Source: Phenylobacterium sp.
Lineage (GTDB): Bacteria; Pseudomonadota; Alphaproteobacteria; Caulobacterales; Caulobacteraceae
Assembly (NCBI RefSeq): GCF_030681155.1
Contig: NZ_JAUXXE010000066.1
Span: 1 to 50,527 of the forward strand
Reading direction: 5' to 3'
DNA length: 50,527 bases
Made by a program: the position numbers and the translations under genes
The notes under the pieces: model-generated
The model's database searches: none
What the model was told of the DNA's origin: nothing
Seen by the model: the letters and a program-made list of their open reading frames with translations, nothing else
Shown here: positions 33,862 to 42,417 of the stretch, piece by piece
Numbering within the stretch: position 1 is the stretch's first letter
How the letters are laid out: the number at the start of each line of letters is the position of its first letter

Positions 33862-33939
33862 GTATCTCGTCTCCCCTAGGGACTTCTGAATGGGTTTCCG
33901 ATTTAAGGTCGGTCTTCAATCAAGTCGAGCATAAGCCAG

Positions 33940-34695
33940 ATGCGTCGCGACGTCCTCGAACTCCGACAGTTTTACGCGTCCCCGCTGGGGCGGGCAGCGC
34001 GTGAAATGGTGAGCCGCAAGGTGATCGAAACCTGGGACGACGCCCGCGAGCTGGATGTGTTGGGTCTTGGCTATGCGACCCCGTTCCTGGGATCGATCCG
34101 CCCGTCCGCTCGCCGGGTGGTCGCCGCCATGCCTGCCCAACAGGGCGTCGAGCTGTGGCCGGCGGAGGCGCGCAATCTGGCCTGCCTCTCGGAAGAGGAC
34201 GCCCTGCCGTTCCAGAACGCGTTCTTCGACCGCATCCTGGCGGTCCACGCCCTGGAAGAGAGCCGCGATCCGCTGGCGTTGCTGCGCGAGGTCTGGCGTG
34301 TCCTGGCGCCGACCGGCCGGGTCGTGGTGGTGACAGCCGCGCGCAACGGGCTTTGGGCCAATGCCGAGAAGACGCCGTTCGGGCATGGCCGGCCCTACAC
34401 CCGCAGTCAGTTGGCCGACCTGCTGCGCGAGGCCGAACTGGAGCCGACCGGCTGGACGCGTGCGCTCTATGTGCCGCCCGTGCCCTGGATGGCCGGCTGG
34501 GCCGAGGGGTTCGAGCAAGCCGGATCGCGCCTGTGGCCGGGGTTCGCAGGGCTGGTCCTCACCGAGGCGGTGAAGGAGACCTTCGCGGTCAAGGCCAAGA
34601 CCGCTCGGGTTCGCGCCCCCGCCGTTCGGCCCGGGCTGTCGCCGGTCCCGGCCAATAGGGCGCCTGTTTCTCGGGCGCCGGAACCCTCAGCTTAG
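33940..34695 (+). CDS. Class I SAM-dependent methyltransferase
   Basis: 251 residues. A Rossmann-type methyltransferase in which motif I is written LDVLGLGYATPF (about 38-49), with the acidic loop LWPAEARNLACLSEEDALPF and motif DRILAVHALEESRDPLALLREVWRVLAPTGRVVVV. The C-terminal ~80 residues (membrane-amphipathic YVPPVPWMAGWAEGFEQAG then a basic, Pro-rich tail) are unusual. Target unknown. Divergent from gloB. Confidence 0.88.
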   Translation: MRRDVLELRQFYASPLGRAAREMVSRKVIETWDDARELDVLGLGYATPFLGSIRPSARRVVAAMPAQQGVELWPAEARNLACLSEEDALPFQNAFFDRILAVHALEESRDPLALLREVWRVLAPTGRVVVVTAARNGLWANAEKTPFGHGRPYTRSQLADLLREAELEPTGWTRALYVPPVPWMAGWAEGFEQAGSRLWPGFAGLVLTEAVKETFAVKAKTARVRAPAVRPGLSPVPANRAPVSRAPEPSA

Positions 34696-34749
34696 CGAAG
34701 CACTTGGATGGAACGTCGGTTGGCCCTAGCTTCAAGGTGAAGTCGCCTG

Positions 34750-34767
34750 GGCGGTGCGCAAACCGCC
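34750..34767 (+). promoter_or_regulatory. Small hairpin in the PII gene leader
   Basis: GGCGGT (34750-34755) pairs with ACCGCC (34762-34767) over a 6-nt loop, ending 4 nt before the ribosome site TGGGAG of the PII gene. It could affect initiation; no NtrC site or sigma-54 promoter was recognised in the 90-nt gap. Confidence 0.3.
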
Positions 34768-34785
34768 GGTGTTGGGAGTTGCGCC

Positions 34786-35130
34786 ATGAAGATGATCGTC
34801 GCGGTGATCAAGCCGAGCCGTTTGGACGCGGTCCTGGAGGCGGTCACCGAGGCGGGGGCCTCCGGCCTGACCGTCACCGAGGTTCGGGGCTATGGCCGCC
34901 AACGCGGCAAGACCGAGGTCTATCGCGGCGCCGAGTACGAGGTGAAGCTGCTGCCGAAGGTGAAACTCGAGATCGCCGTGCCCTCGGACATCGTCGAGAC
35001 CGTGATCGAGGCGGTGGCCCGCACGGCGAACACCGGCAAGATCGGCGACGGCAAGGTGTTCGTGATGGACCTGGAGCAGGCTCTGCGCATCCGCACCGGC
35101 GACCGCGATTCGGCCGCCATCGCCGGCTAG
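34786..35130 (+). CDS. PII nitrogen regulatory protein (GlnB/GlnK family)
   Basis: 114 residues, standard PII length. Start MKMIVAVIKP, T-loop GRQRGKTEVYRGAEY with both Tyr46 and the uridylylation Tyr51, and the signature TGKIGDGKVFV and RIRTGDRDSAAI near the C-terminus. PII trimers bind ATP/ADP and 2-oxoglutarate and control glutamine synthetase, NtrB or AmtB. Neither glnA nor amtB is in the window, so this is a stand-alone copy whose partner is unclear. Its stop shares CTAG (35127-35130) with the convergent RTX gene. Confidence 0.93.
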   Translation: MKMIVAVIKPSRLDAVLEAVTEAGASGLTVTEVRGYGRQRGKTEVYRGAEYEVKLLPKVKLEIAVPSDIVETVIEAVARTANTGKIGDGKVFVMDLEQALRIRTGDRDSAAIAG

Positions 35131-36494
35131 CCCAGCAGGAAGTCGCCTGACGATGTCGGGCTTTCGTCCGGCGGGACGGGGCCGTGGACGAAGACCAAGG
35201 TGGTGTTCGTCAGTTGAGGTGCGGCCTTCATGACGGCCTCTGCAAAGGCCGGGACTTTTAGCCCAGGGCCCGCCAGGAACGCGTAGCCGTCCTCGTGGCC
35301 GTCGCCATCGATGTCCAGCAGGATACGCTCGCCAGGTTGCGGCGGCCGCGTGGCCAGCGAGTCGAAGGTCTGTACCCCATGGCTCCCATCCGGACCGCTG
35401 GGACGACTGAGGACATTGATGGTCTTGCCCTCGGCGTTGACCAGCCTGTCACCCTGATCGGCCGAGAAGTCGAAGACCATGCCCAGCAGGCCGCTCGGCG
35501 CTGGACGGTCGTGCAGCACAAAAGTGTCGGCGCCTTCGCCGCCGAACGCGAATGCGGTCGGGGCAAGGTGGATCTGGTCGTCGCCCGCGCCGCCGTCCAG
35601 CACGTCGAACTGGCCGTCGGGCGCGCCGCCGCCGTCGAGGGTGTCGTCGCCGGCGCCGCCATAGAGAATGTCCGCGCCGCCGCCACCGGACAGGCTGTCG
35701 TCGCCCGCCCCGCCGTGCAGGGTGTCGTCGCCCGCGCCGCCGCGCAGAACATCGTCGCCATTCGAGCCCTGAAGCGTCAGGCCGGGCGCGCTTTCCGGAG
35801 CGGGCGCCGAGAGGGCGGCATGGGCGACTTCCTGTTCGACCGGCGCTTCCTGGGTATCGATTTCAGTGGCCTTGGGCGGCGCGGGGGCCGCCTCGGCGAT
35901 GGTCGTCTCAATCTCGGGCGCCAAGCCGACGGGAGGCGGGGCCTCGTCCTTGGGGCCATGTTGAAGCGCCAGCAGGTCCTGGCGTTGCTCTTCGGTGGAG
36001 GCCTGGGCGGTCTCGGCCGCGGCGACCGACACCAGGTCTGCGGCGGGGGCCTCGGGCTCGGCCGTCCCGGTGTCGACGGCGGCCTCGGCGTGCTCGACGT
36101 CGTAGATAAAGCTCCCGGCGACCACCAGGGCGATGAAGGTTTGAACCTGGCGGGCGCTCAGCGACACGACCACGTCGTCACGGACCTCGCGCCAGTCGCC
36201 GCCGAGCAGGCGGTCACAGGCGCTCCATAGGGTGTCGCCTTCCTGCACGGTGTCGACCGAGGCGTCGTGGATCACGAATTGTCCGTTGATCCGGGCGACG
36301 TGGATCAGGACCTCTTCGTTCTCGTCCTTGATCACGCACCACGGGTCGCCCTCGTCGGTCATGCCGTAGACGACCTCGACCTTCGCGCCGCTCGCGGACA
36401 GGCGGTCGGCGAGGTCGGACAGCCGCGCGCGTTCAGCGGCGGTCCAACCGCCGCCGGCGCTTGGCCGTGGCTCGAACGGGACGACGTTGGACAT
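35127..36494 (-). CDS. RTX-type calcium-binding protein with uncharacterised N-terminal domain
   Basis: 455 residues. Residues 1-105 form a compact domain I do not recognise (VEVVYGMTDEGDPWCVIKDE, VLIHVARINGQFVIHDAS, EGDTLWSACDRLLG). Residues 115-131 are a hydrophobic segment (VQTFIALVVAGSFIYD), then an acidic Ala/Pro/Glu linker to 240. Residues 243-310 hold five or six RTX nonapeptides (GGAGDDTLH type) that fold with calcium into a beta-roll, and a C-terminal ~140 residues may be a type I secretion signal region. No signal peptide, and no type I exporter gene in the window. Second gene behind an XRE regulator (15-nt gap). Confidence 0.85.
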   Translation of the reverse strand: MSNVVPFEPRPSAGGGWTAAERARLSDLADRLSASGAKVEVVYGMTDEGDPWCVIKDENEEVLIHVARINGQFVIHDASVDTVQEGDTLWSACDRLLGGDWREVRDDVVVSLSARQVQTFIALVVAGSFIYDVEHAEAAVDTGTAEPEAPAADLVSVAAAETAQASTEEQRQDLLALQHGPKDEAPPPVGLAPEIETTIAEAAPAPPKATEIDTQEAPVEQEVAHAALSAPAPESAPGLTLQGSNGDDVLRGGAGDDTLHGGAGDDSLSGGGGADILYGGAGDDTLDGGGAPDGQFDVLDGGAGDDQIHLAPTAFAFGGEGADTFVLHDRPAPSGLLGMVFDFSADQGDRLVNAEGKTINVLSRPSGPDGSHGVQTFDSLATRPPQPGERILLDIDGDGHEDGYAFLAGPGLKVPAFAEAVMKAAPQLTNTTLVFVHGPVPPDESPTSSGDFLLG

Positions 36495-36509
36495 TACGAC
36501 GCTGGTACC

Positions 36510-36851
36510 TCAGCCCCTGCCTGCGAGGCGCGCGACCGGCGCGACCTCAGCGGCTTCCCCGAACAACAACCGGAAGAGCTCCGGCTCGTAGTAGCGCAGC
36601 AAGGTGCGTGCGAACTCGGCGGGATTGAGGCCTACGGCCTCCGCCCAAGCGCCTTGCGTCTCAATCGGGACGCGGCCGAGGCCGCTCTCCACCTGCGAGA
36701 CGAAGGTGTAGTAGCGCAAGCCTACGCGTTCGGCCAGTTCAGCCTGGGTCAGGCCTGCAGCCTCGCGGCTGGCCTTCAACCACCGACCGGCCTCCTGGCG
36801 CAGACTCTTGGTGACCGCCGCGCGCGCCGGATCAACCGCGCTTCTTGGCAT
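36510..36851 (-). CDS. XRE family HTH regulator
   Basis: 113 residues from ATG 36851 (AGGAG with 7-nt spacing; the frame to 36896 lacks one). The Cro/C1-type HTH is at about 18-75: GRWLKASREAAGLTQAELAE, RVGLRYYTFVSQVESGLGRV, PIETQGAWAEAVGLNPAEFA, then a short C-terminal helix. It likely represses its own operon (with the RTX gene) and perhaps the divergent autotransporter; tandem direct repeats lie in the shared 175-nt region. Plain chromosomal-type regulator, not phage-linked here. Confidence 0.88.
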   Translation of the reverse strand: MPRSAVDPARAAVTKSLRQEAGRWLKASREAAGLTQAELAERVGLRYYTFVSQVESGLGRVPIETQGAWAEAVGLNPAEFARTLLRYYEPELFRLLFGEAAEVAPVARLAGRG

Positions 36852-36930
36852 CTCTCTACTCCTTACGCTCGCGGCGAGGGTGCGCCGCAAAGCCATCTTG
36901 CGACACTAGACAGGGCTATGTACAGTAATT

Positions 36931-36954
36931 ACGAAACGTATTTATACGCGACGT
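36931..36954. promoter_or_regulatory. Tandem direct repeats ACGNNACGT in the XRE/autotransporter gap
   Basis: ACGAAACGT (36931-36939) and ACGCGACGT (36946-36954) are direct repeats 15 nt apart, in an AT-rich island between the XRE gene and the divergent autotransporter. Overlapping dyads (CGTAT-TT-ATACG, 36937-36948) add symmetry. This is a plausible XRE binding site covering promoters in both directions. Confidence 0.45.
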
Positions 36955-37026
36955 GTAACACCTCGTCGTCATCATAACATGGACCTGTGGCCGCAAGCTA
37001 CGTCGTGAGGTCCGACCGGAGTGATC

Positions 37027-40000
37027 ATGCGCCTTCGCCACGTCCTGCTCGCCGCCGCTTCACCGCTTTGCCTCTGGGCTGGCGCGGCGCAGGCCGAGAC
37101 CGTCATCTCGACGACCACCGCCACCCCTGTCGCCACGGCGACGGCGGCCAACGGCGCCCGCGACGACATCAAGGTGTCCAGCGCCGGCGTGCTGCAGCCG
37201 ACGGCGGCGGGCGCGGCGATCACGTTGAACAGCAACAACAACGTGACCCACGAGGGCACGATCAAGATCCAGGACGTCAGCGACGCCACCGGTATCCTGG
37301 TGCTGGGCGGGATGACCGGGGAGGTGAAGACCTCCGGCACGATCACCATCGACGAGAGCGCCGAGCTGAAGGACGCCGATGGCGACGGCGACTTGGACGG
37401 TCCCTTCGCGACCGGCGCGCGCCGGTTTGGCGTTCGTGTCACCGGTCCCGGCGCCTTCCACGGCAACGTGGTCCAGAGCGCTGGCGCCATCACCATCGAG
37501 GGCAATGATTCGGCCGGCATCTCGGTGGAGACCGCGATCGACGGCACGGTGCAGACCGCCGGCGCCATCACGGTCACCGGCGATCGTTCCTACGGCCTTC
37601 ACACCGCCAGCACGGTGGGCGGCAATGTCAGCGTCCTTTCCAGCGTGTCGGCCCAGGGCGCGGGCTCGGTCGCGGTCGCGACCGACGACGACATCGGCGG
37701 CAAGCTGGTGCTCGGCAACTCGGTGGTCGCCACGGGCTTCCGCTACACGACCCGGCCGGCCGACGCCGCGACCGCCAAGCTTGACGCCGACGACCTGCTG
37801 ATCGGCGGCCCCGCCGTTCGCGTGCGCGGCGACGTGAAGGGCGGGATCCTAGTCGACGCGCCCCCGGCGGACCTGGATCCCAAGGACACCGACGAGGACA
37901 AGGACGGCATCGCCGACGCCAGCGAAACCACCGGCGCGATCACCTCCTTCGGTTCGGCCCCAGGCATGCTGGTCGGTTCGGACAGCCGCGATATCGCGGT
38001 GGGCGTCGGCGGGACCGGCGTTGACGCCTATGGCCTCAACATCAAGGGTTCCGTCCAGGGGCAGGGCGTCTATGACGGCGTCGCGGCCAAAGGGGTCCAA
38101 CTCGGCGGCCTGGGCGGCAAGGTCGCCATTGATGGTGGCGTTCGCGTCACCGGAACGGTCGCCGCCACGGCGGTGAAGGCTGGCGCGGTCGGCCTGCAGC
38201 TGGGCGCCGGCGCAACAGCCCCGACGATCTATGTCGATGGCGGGTCGATCAAGGCGACCGCAGCCTCCGCCGACGCGGTGGATGTTCGGGCGATCCAGAT
38301 CGACAGCGGCGCATCGGTGAACCGCCTCGCCAATTCCGGGACCATCGCCGCAGCCATCAGCGGGTCGAAAGGCTCGGCGACCGCCGTCCTCGACGCCTCG
38401 GGATCGCTGCGCACGATCGAGAACATCAACGCCATCACCGCAACCGTCGCATCGACTGACTCATCGGCAGTCACCGGCCGCGTCATCGCCCTGGACCTGC
38501 GCGCCAACACCGCCGGCGTCACCGTGCGGCAAAGCGCCAACGCCTCGACGACCATCACCCCGACTATCACCGGCGACGTGCTGTTCGGATCGGGCGCGGC
38601 TCGGCTCGACCTGATGGCCGGGACGTTGAACGGCGCAGTGGCCTTCGGCTCGGGAGCCGACACCCTGGTGATCGACGGCGGCGCGACCATGACCGGCGCG
38701 CTGACCGACGCGGGCGGCGGCCTGACAGTCAACATCGCAAAGGGTCGGCTCACGGCGACCAACGCCGACGCCATCAACCTGACCTCGCTCAGCCTTGGGG
38801 CGACCGGCGAGCTGGTGCTGACCGCCGATGCGGCGGCCGGCAAGGCCACCTTGCTCAACGTGTCCGGCGCGGCGAATCTCGCCACCGGCTCCAAGGTCGG
38901 CCTGCGTTTCGCCTCGAAGCTCGATGCGCCGACCACCTTCACCTTGATCAAGGCCAGCACGTTGACCGCCGGCGCGATCGACCAAAGCCTGCTGGGGTCC
39001 ACGCCCTGGCTGTACAAGGCCGAGCTTCGCGTCGACACGGCGCAGAACTCGCTGCTGGCCGATGTGCGCCGCCGCACCGCGACGGAGGCGGGGCTGAACA
39101 GCGCCGAGGCCGCCGCCTATGACGCGGTGTTCGCCAACTTCGACCGCGACTCGACGGTCAGCAACGCCCTGCTTTCCAAGACCGACAGCGCCGGCTTCGC
39201 GACCCTCTACGATCAGTTCCTGCCGGACTTCTCCGGCAGCCTGTTCCACACCCTGGCTGCGGCGTCCGACGCGACCGGCCGGGCGATCGACGAAGACAAA
39301 GGCGTCATGACCGACGAGGGCGTGCGCATCTGGACCCAGGAGATCGCCTTCCTGGTCAAGCGCGACATCGACCGGTCGGCCAGTTACGACGCCAACGGCT
39401 TTGGCCTGGCAGGCGGCGTCGAGGCCCCGAGCACCGACTTCGGCACGCTCGGCCTGATGACCAGCTTCGTGAACGTCAATGTCGACGACAGCTTCGCCGC
39501 GGCGGCCGAGTCGCTGGGCGGTCAGGTGTTCTCGGCGGGCGTCTACTGGCGCGACAGCGTCGGCGGCCTGACCGCCAATCTGGGGCTCACCGGCGGCTAC
39601 GCCTCGATGAAGAGCACCCGCATCGTTTCCGATCCGACCGCCGGCCTCAATCGCGCCGCGCGGTCCGATTGGAACGGCGGCACGTTCTCGGCCCACGGCG
39701 GGCTGAGCTACCTGCTGGGCCTGGGCAAGTTCTTCGCCAAGCCGCAGGTCTCGGCCGACTACTTCATGCTGAAGGAAGACGGCCGGACCGAGGATGGCGG
39801 CGGCGACGCCGTCAACCTGCGCATCGACAAGCGTTCAAGCGATCAGCTTAGCGCCTTCGCGGGGGTCACCTTCGGGGCCAGATTTGGCGAGGAGAGCGCT
39901 TTTGTTTGGATTCCCGAGCTGACCGCCGGATGGCGCCAGGTAGCCGGCGACGGGGCAGGCGTCACGACCGCCAGCTTCGTCGCCGGAGGCCCTGCCTTCA

Positions 40001-40158
40001 GCCTTGAAGCCCCCGACCTGTCGGGCGGCGGACCGGTGGTGCGCCTGGGCCTTCGCGGCCAGGGCAAATACTTCGACTTCGCGGTCGAAGGTGGTGGTGA
40101 GTTCCGCGACGACTACGAGGCCTATGACGGCCGCGTCATCGTCCGGTTCCTGTTCTGA
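37027..40158 (+). CDS. Autotransporter with Asp-rich calcium-binding-like inserts
   Basis: 1043 residues from ATG 37027 (GGAG 6 nt upstream). Signal peptide to about 24 (GAAQA-E). The passenger (25-700) is a beta-helix-like repeat of Gly/Ala/Thr/Val strands (for example VQTAGAITVTGDRSYGLHT). Two inserts look like calcium-binding loops: DADGDGDLDG near 117 and DPKDTDEDKDGIAD near 284. The autotransporter barrel covers about 770-1043 and ends IVRFLF. It would be exported and displayed or released at the surface, probably as an adhesin or structural surface protein. The partial gene at the left edge has a similar barrel. Confidence 0.92.
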   Translation: MRLRHVLLAAASPLCLWAGAAQAETVISTTTATPVATATAANGARDDIKVSSAGVLQPTAAGAAITLNSNNNVTHEGTIKIQDVSDATGILVLGGMTGEVKTSGTITIDESAELKDADGDGDLDGPFATGARRFGVRVTGPGAFHGNVVQSAGAITIEGNDSAGISVETAIDGTVQTAGAITVTGDRSYGLHTASTVGGNVSVLSSVSAQGAGSVAVATDDDIGGKLVLGNSVVATGFRYTTRPADAATAKLDADDLLIGGPAVRVRGDVKGGILVDAPPADLDPKDTDEDKDGIADASETTGAITSFGSAPGMLVGSDSRDIAVGVGGTGVDAYGLNIKGSVQGQGVYDGVAAKGVQLGGLGGKVAIDGGVRVTGTVAATAVKAGAVGLQLGAGATAPTIYVDGGSIKATAASADAVDVRAIQIDSGASVNRLANSGTIAAAISGSKGSATAVLDASGSLRTIENINAITATVASTDSSAVTGRVIALDLRANTAGVTVRQSANASTTITPTITGDVLFGSGAARLDLMAGTLNGAVAFGSGADTLVIDGGATMTGALTDAGGGLTVNIAKGRLTATNADAINLTSLSLGATGELVLTADAAAGKATLLNVSGAANLATGSKVGLRFASKLDAPTTFTLIKASTLTAGAIDQSLLGSTPWLYKAELRVDTAQNSLLADVRRRTATEAGLNSAEAAAYDAVFANFDRDSTVSNALLSKTDSAGFATLYDQFLPDFSGSLFHTLAAASDATGRAIDEDKGVMTDEGVRIWTQEIAFLVKRDIDRSASYDANGFGLAGGVEAPSTDFGTLGLMTSFVNVNVDDSFAAAAESLGGQVFSAGVYWRDSVGGLTANLGLTGGYASMKSTRIVSDPTAGLNRAARSDWNGGTFSAHGGLSYLLGLGKFFAKPQVSADYFMLKEDGRTEDGGGDAVNLRIDKRSSDQLSAFAGVTFGARFGEESAFVWIPELTAGWRQVAGDGAGVTTASFVAGGPAFSLEAPDLSGGGPVVRLGLRGQGKYFDFAVEGGGEFRDDYEAYDGRVIVRFLF

Positions 40159-40172
40159 CGGAGTAGCTTTCG

Positions 40173-40451
40173 ATGACGATGTTGGCTGGAGGTCTGCTTG
40201 CGATCGCCGCGGTTTTGGTGAGCCTCGCACGCCGGACCTACGGCCGGCCGCCTCTCTGGCGTTCGCGCGCGGCCCTGGCCGGTTCGATCGCCTGTCTGGT
40301 GCTGGCCGGCGCCCTCGTCGCCTTTGACCCGAGTGCGTTAGTGGAAACGCCGGTCCTGTTCGTGGCCGCGTTCTGCCTCTTCGAAGGGAGCCTGGCGCTC
40401 CTCAGCCTGATGGCCGCGGCAGGACGTCCGCAGCCCAAATGGCTCTCGTGA
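40173..40451 (+). CDS. Small membrane protein of unknown function
   Basis: 92 residues with three hydrophobic stretches (about 4-20, 33-50, 60-80): MLAGGLLAIAAVLVSLA, AGSIACLVLAGALVAFD, VLFVAAFCLFEGSLALLSLMAAA. GGAG lies 9 nt before ATG 40173 and the autotransporter stop is 14 nt upstream, so it is probably expressed with it. No family recognised. Confidence 0.6.
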   Translation: MTMLAGGLLAIAAVLVSLARRTYGRPPLWRSRAALAGSIACLVLAGALVAFDPSALVETPVLFVAAFCLFEGSLALLSLMAAAGRPQPKWLS

Positions 40452-40489
40452 CGGTTCAGGCGACTTAAGTCCCCCGCTGCCTGGGCGGT

Positions 40490-41149
40490 CTAGTCGAAGA
40501 GGTCCCCGAGGGGCGGAGTCGGCGCGGGCGCCGGCTCCGCCTTTCGACTCAGCAGGAAGAGGGCGGTTTCAGCCCGCCAGTTCTCGATCGGCCGCGACGG
40601 ATCGACCATCCGGGCCGGCTTGCCGGGGATCAGCGCCGAACAGGTCTCGATCCGCAGGTCCAGCAGATCGCAGAGATCGGTGAAGTCCCGCAGCGTGCAG
40701 AGGTGGATGTTCGGGGTCGACCACCAGGGCTCGGGCAGGGACTTGGTCTCGGGCATGCGGCCAGTGGTCAGCAGCGCCCAGCGCACCCGCCAATGGCCGA
40801 AGTTCGGCAGCGAGACCACTGCGCGGTCGGCGATCCGCAACAGTTCCGACAATACATGCTTGGGGTCGCGGACCTGCTGCAGCGTCTTGGACAGCACCGC
40901 ATAGTCGAACGCCTTGGTCGGGAAGTGGTCGAGGTCGCGGTCGGCGTCTCCCTGCACGACCGCCAGGCCTCGCGCCAGGCAGGCGGCCACGCCCTCGCCC
41001 GACAGCTCAAGCCCTTGGCCGTCGACCTGCTTTTCGCGGGTCAGCAGCTCCAGCAGTTCGCCCTCGCCGCAGCCCACGTCGAGCACGCGCGAGCCGGGGC
41101 GCACCAGACGCAGGATTTCCTTGAAGTCGTCGCGCATGACAGGGCTCAC
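40490..41149 (-). CDS. metW: Methionine biosynthesis protein MetW
   Basis: 219 residues. SAM-methyltransferase-like fold: [22 protein letters not shown] (motif I), then [25 protein letters not shown], and [20 protein letters not shown], the family signature. MetW works with MetX in the homoserine acetyltransferase/methionine pathway of many Proteobacteria. Its start overlaps the metX stop by 4 nt (41146-41149), the usual metX-metW arrangement. The last ~20 residues (basic, Pro-rich) are variable. Confidence 0.95.
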   Translation of the reverse strand: MSPVMRDDFKEILRLVRPGSRVLDVGCGEGELLELLTREKQVDGQGLELSGEGVAACLARGLAVVQGDADRDLDHFPTKAFDYAVLSKTLQQVRDPKHVLSELLRIADRAVVSLPNFGHWRVRWALLTTGRMPETKSLPEPWWSTPNIHLCTLRDFTDLCDLLDLRIETCSALIPGKPARMVDPSRPIENWRAETALFLLSRKAEPAPAPTPPLGDLFD

Positions 41150-42297
41150 GCCAGTCCCCGCTTTTCGGCCGCCGAGGCGAGGAAGCCGCGCAGCGCCGAG
41201 TCGAGCGCCGGTTCGTCGAGGAAGAAGGCGTCGTGCCCCTTGTCGGTATCGATCTCCGCGAAACTGGCGCGGCAGCCGGCGGCGTTGAGGGCCCTCACCA
41301 CATCGCGGCTCTCGGCGGTCGAATAGAGCCAGTCGGAGGAGAAGGAGAGGACGCAGAAGCGCACGTCCCGGGCGCGGCGGAAGGCTTCGGCCAGCACGCC
41401 GCCATGGCTGGCCGCGAGATCGAAATAGTCCAGCGCCCGGGTGATGTAGAGATAGGAGTTGGCGTCGAAGCGATCGACGAAGCTGGCGCCCTGGTGGCGC
41501 AGATAGCTCTCCACCTGGAAGTCGGCGTCGAAGCCCCAGGAGAGGCCGTCGCGCTGCAGTTCGCGGCCGAACTTCCGCTGCAGGGCGGTCTCCGACAGAT
41601 AGGTGATGTGGGCGGCCATCCGGGCGACGGCGAGGCCTTTTTCGGGGCGCACGCCCTGGCCTTCATAGGCGCCCGAGCGCCAGTCTGGATCGGCCATGAT
41701 CGCCTGGCGGCCGACCTCGTGGAAGGCGATGTTCTGGGCCGAATGGCGGGCCGCCGCAGCGATGCAGATCGCCGAGAACAGCTTGTCGGGATAGGAGGCG
41801 GCCCATTGCAGGACCTGCATTCCGCCCATGGAGCCGCCGACCACGGCGAACAGGGTTTCGATCCCCAGCGCCTCGATCAGCATCGCCTGGGCCCGCACCA
41901 TGTCGGCGATGGTGATCATCGGGAAGGTGAGGGCGTAGGGCTGGCCGGTCGCCGGGTTGATCGAGGCCGGTCCCGTGGACCCCATGCACCCGCCCACGAC
42001 ATTGGCGCAGATGATGAAGTGGCGCTCCGGATCAAGCGGCAGCCCCGGCCCCACGACACGGTTCCACCAGCCGGGCTTGCCGGTCACGGGATGGGTCGAG
42101 GCCACGTGCTGGTCGCCGGTCAGGGCATGGCAGACCAGGACCGCATTGGACTTGTCGGCGTTCAAAACGCCATAGGTCTTGTAAGCGATCTCGAGCGGGC
42201 TGAGCAGCGCGCCGGAGTCCAGGCGCAGCGGCTGGTCCGCCGGAAAGCGGTGCGTTCCGCCGCCGGATTCGCCTGTCGGGATCGCAATGGCGGTCAT
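41146..42297 (-). CDS. metX: Homoserine O-acetyltransferase
   Basis: 383 residues. Alpha/beta hydrolase fold with the MetX wording [23 protein letters not shown] split over 40-61, [15 protein letters not shown], and the nucleophile Ser156 in GGSMGGMQ; the Asp and His of the triad lie in [18 protein letters not shown]. It acylates L-homoserine for methionine synthesis; acetyl and succinyl specificity cannot be told apart with certainty, but the length and motifs fit MetX. A TTGACA-like -35 lies about 30 nt upstream. Confidence 0.95.
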   Translation of the reverse strand: MTAIAIPTGESGGGTHRFPADQPLRLDSGALLSPLEIAYKTYGVLNADKSNAVLVCHALTGDQHVASTHPVTGKPGWWNRVVGPGLPLDPERHFIICANVVGGCMGSTGPASINPATGQPYALTFPMITIADMVRAQAMLIEALGIETLFAVVGGSMGGMQVLQWAASYPDKLFSAICIAAAARHSAQNIAFHEVGRQAIMADPDWRSGAYEGQGVRPEKGLAVARMAAHITYLSETALQRKFGRELQRDGLSWGFDADFQVESYLRHQGASFVDRFDANSYLYITRALDYFDLAASHGGVLAEAFRRARDVRFCVLSFSSDWLYSTAESRDVVRALNAAGCRASFAEIDTDKGHDAFFLDEPALDSALRGFLASAAEKRGLA

Positions 42298-42303
42298 GTG
42301 TCG

Positions 42304-42332
42304 CTTGGACCGCCAAGCTCATTCGCTGTCAA
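42304..42332 (-). promoter_or_regulatory. Candidate metX promoter element and start-proximal hairpin
   Basis: On the minus strand TTGACA (42327-42332) lies 30 nt before the metX ATG and is a good -35 match. Between it and the ATG is a 5-bp hairpin CTTGG-ACCG-CCAAG (42304-42317). No SAM-II type riboswitch was recognised. Confidence 0.3.
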
Positions 42333-42417
42333 CCGCTTCGCGTACGGCTCCTGGCCAGCTATGAGACCTGTGGCGGCGCTTGGGGCGCGTATGAAGCGGG
42401 GGCGCGACGAAGCGTTC

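Noticed and set aside
34696..34785. Sigma-54 or NtrC control of the PII gene
   Set aside because: No GG-N10-GC promoter or NtrC dyad could be found in the gap.
35640..35770. Repetitive DNA that could be taken for a CRISPR or tandem repeat array
   Set aside because: The periodicity of 27 nt is the coding sequence of RTX nonapeptides.
42298..42417. SAM-II riboswitch before metX
   Set aside because: The conserved core of that riboswitch was not found on the minus strand; only a small hairpin is present.
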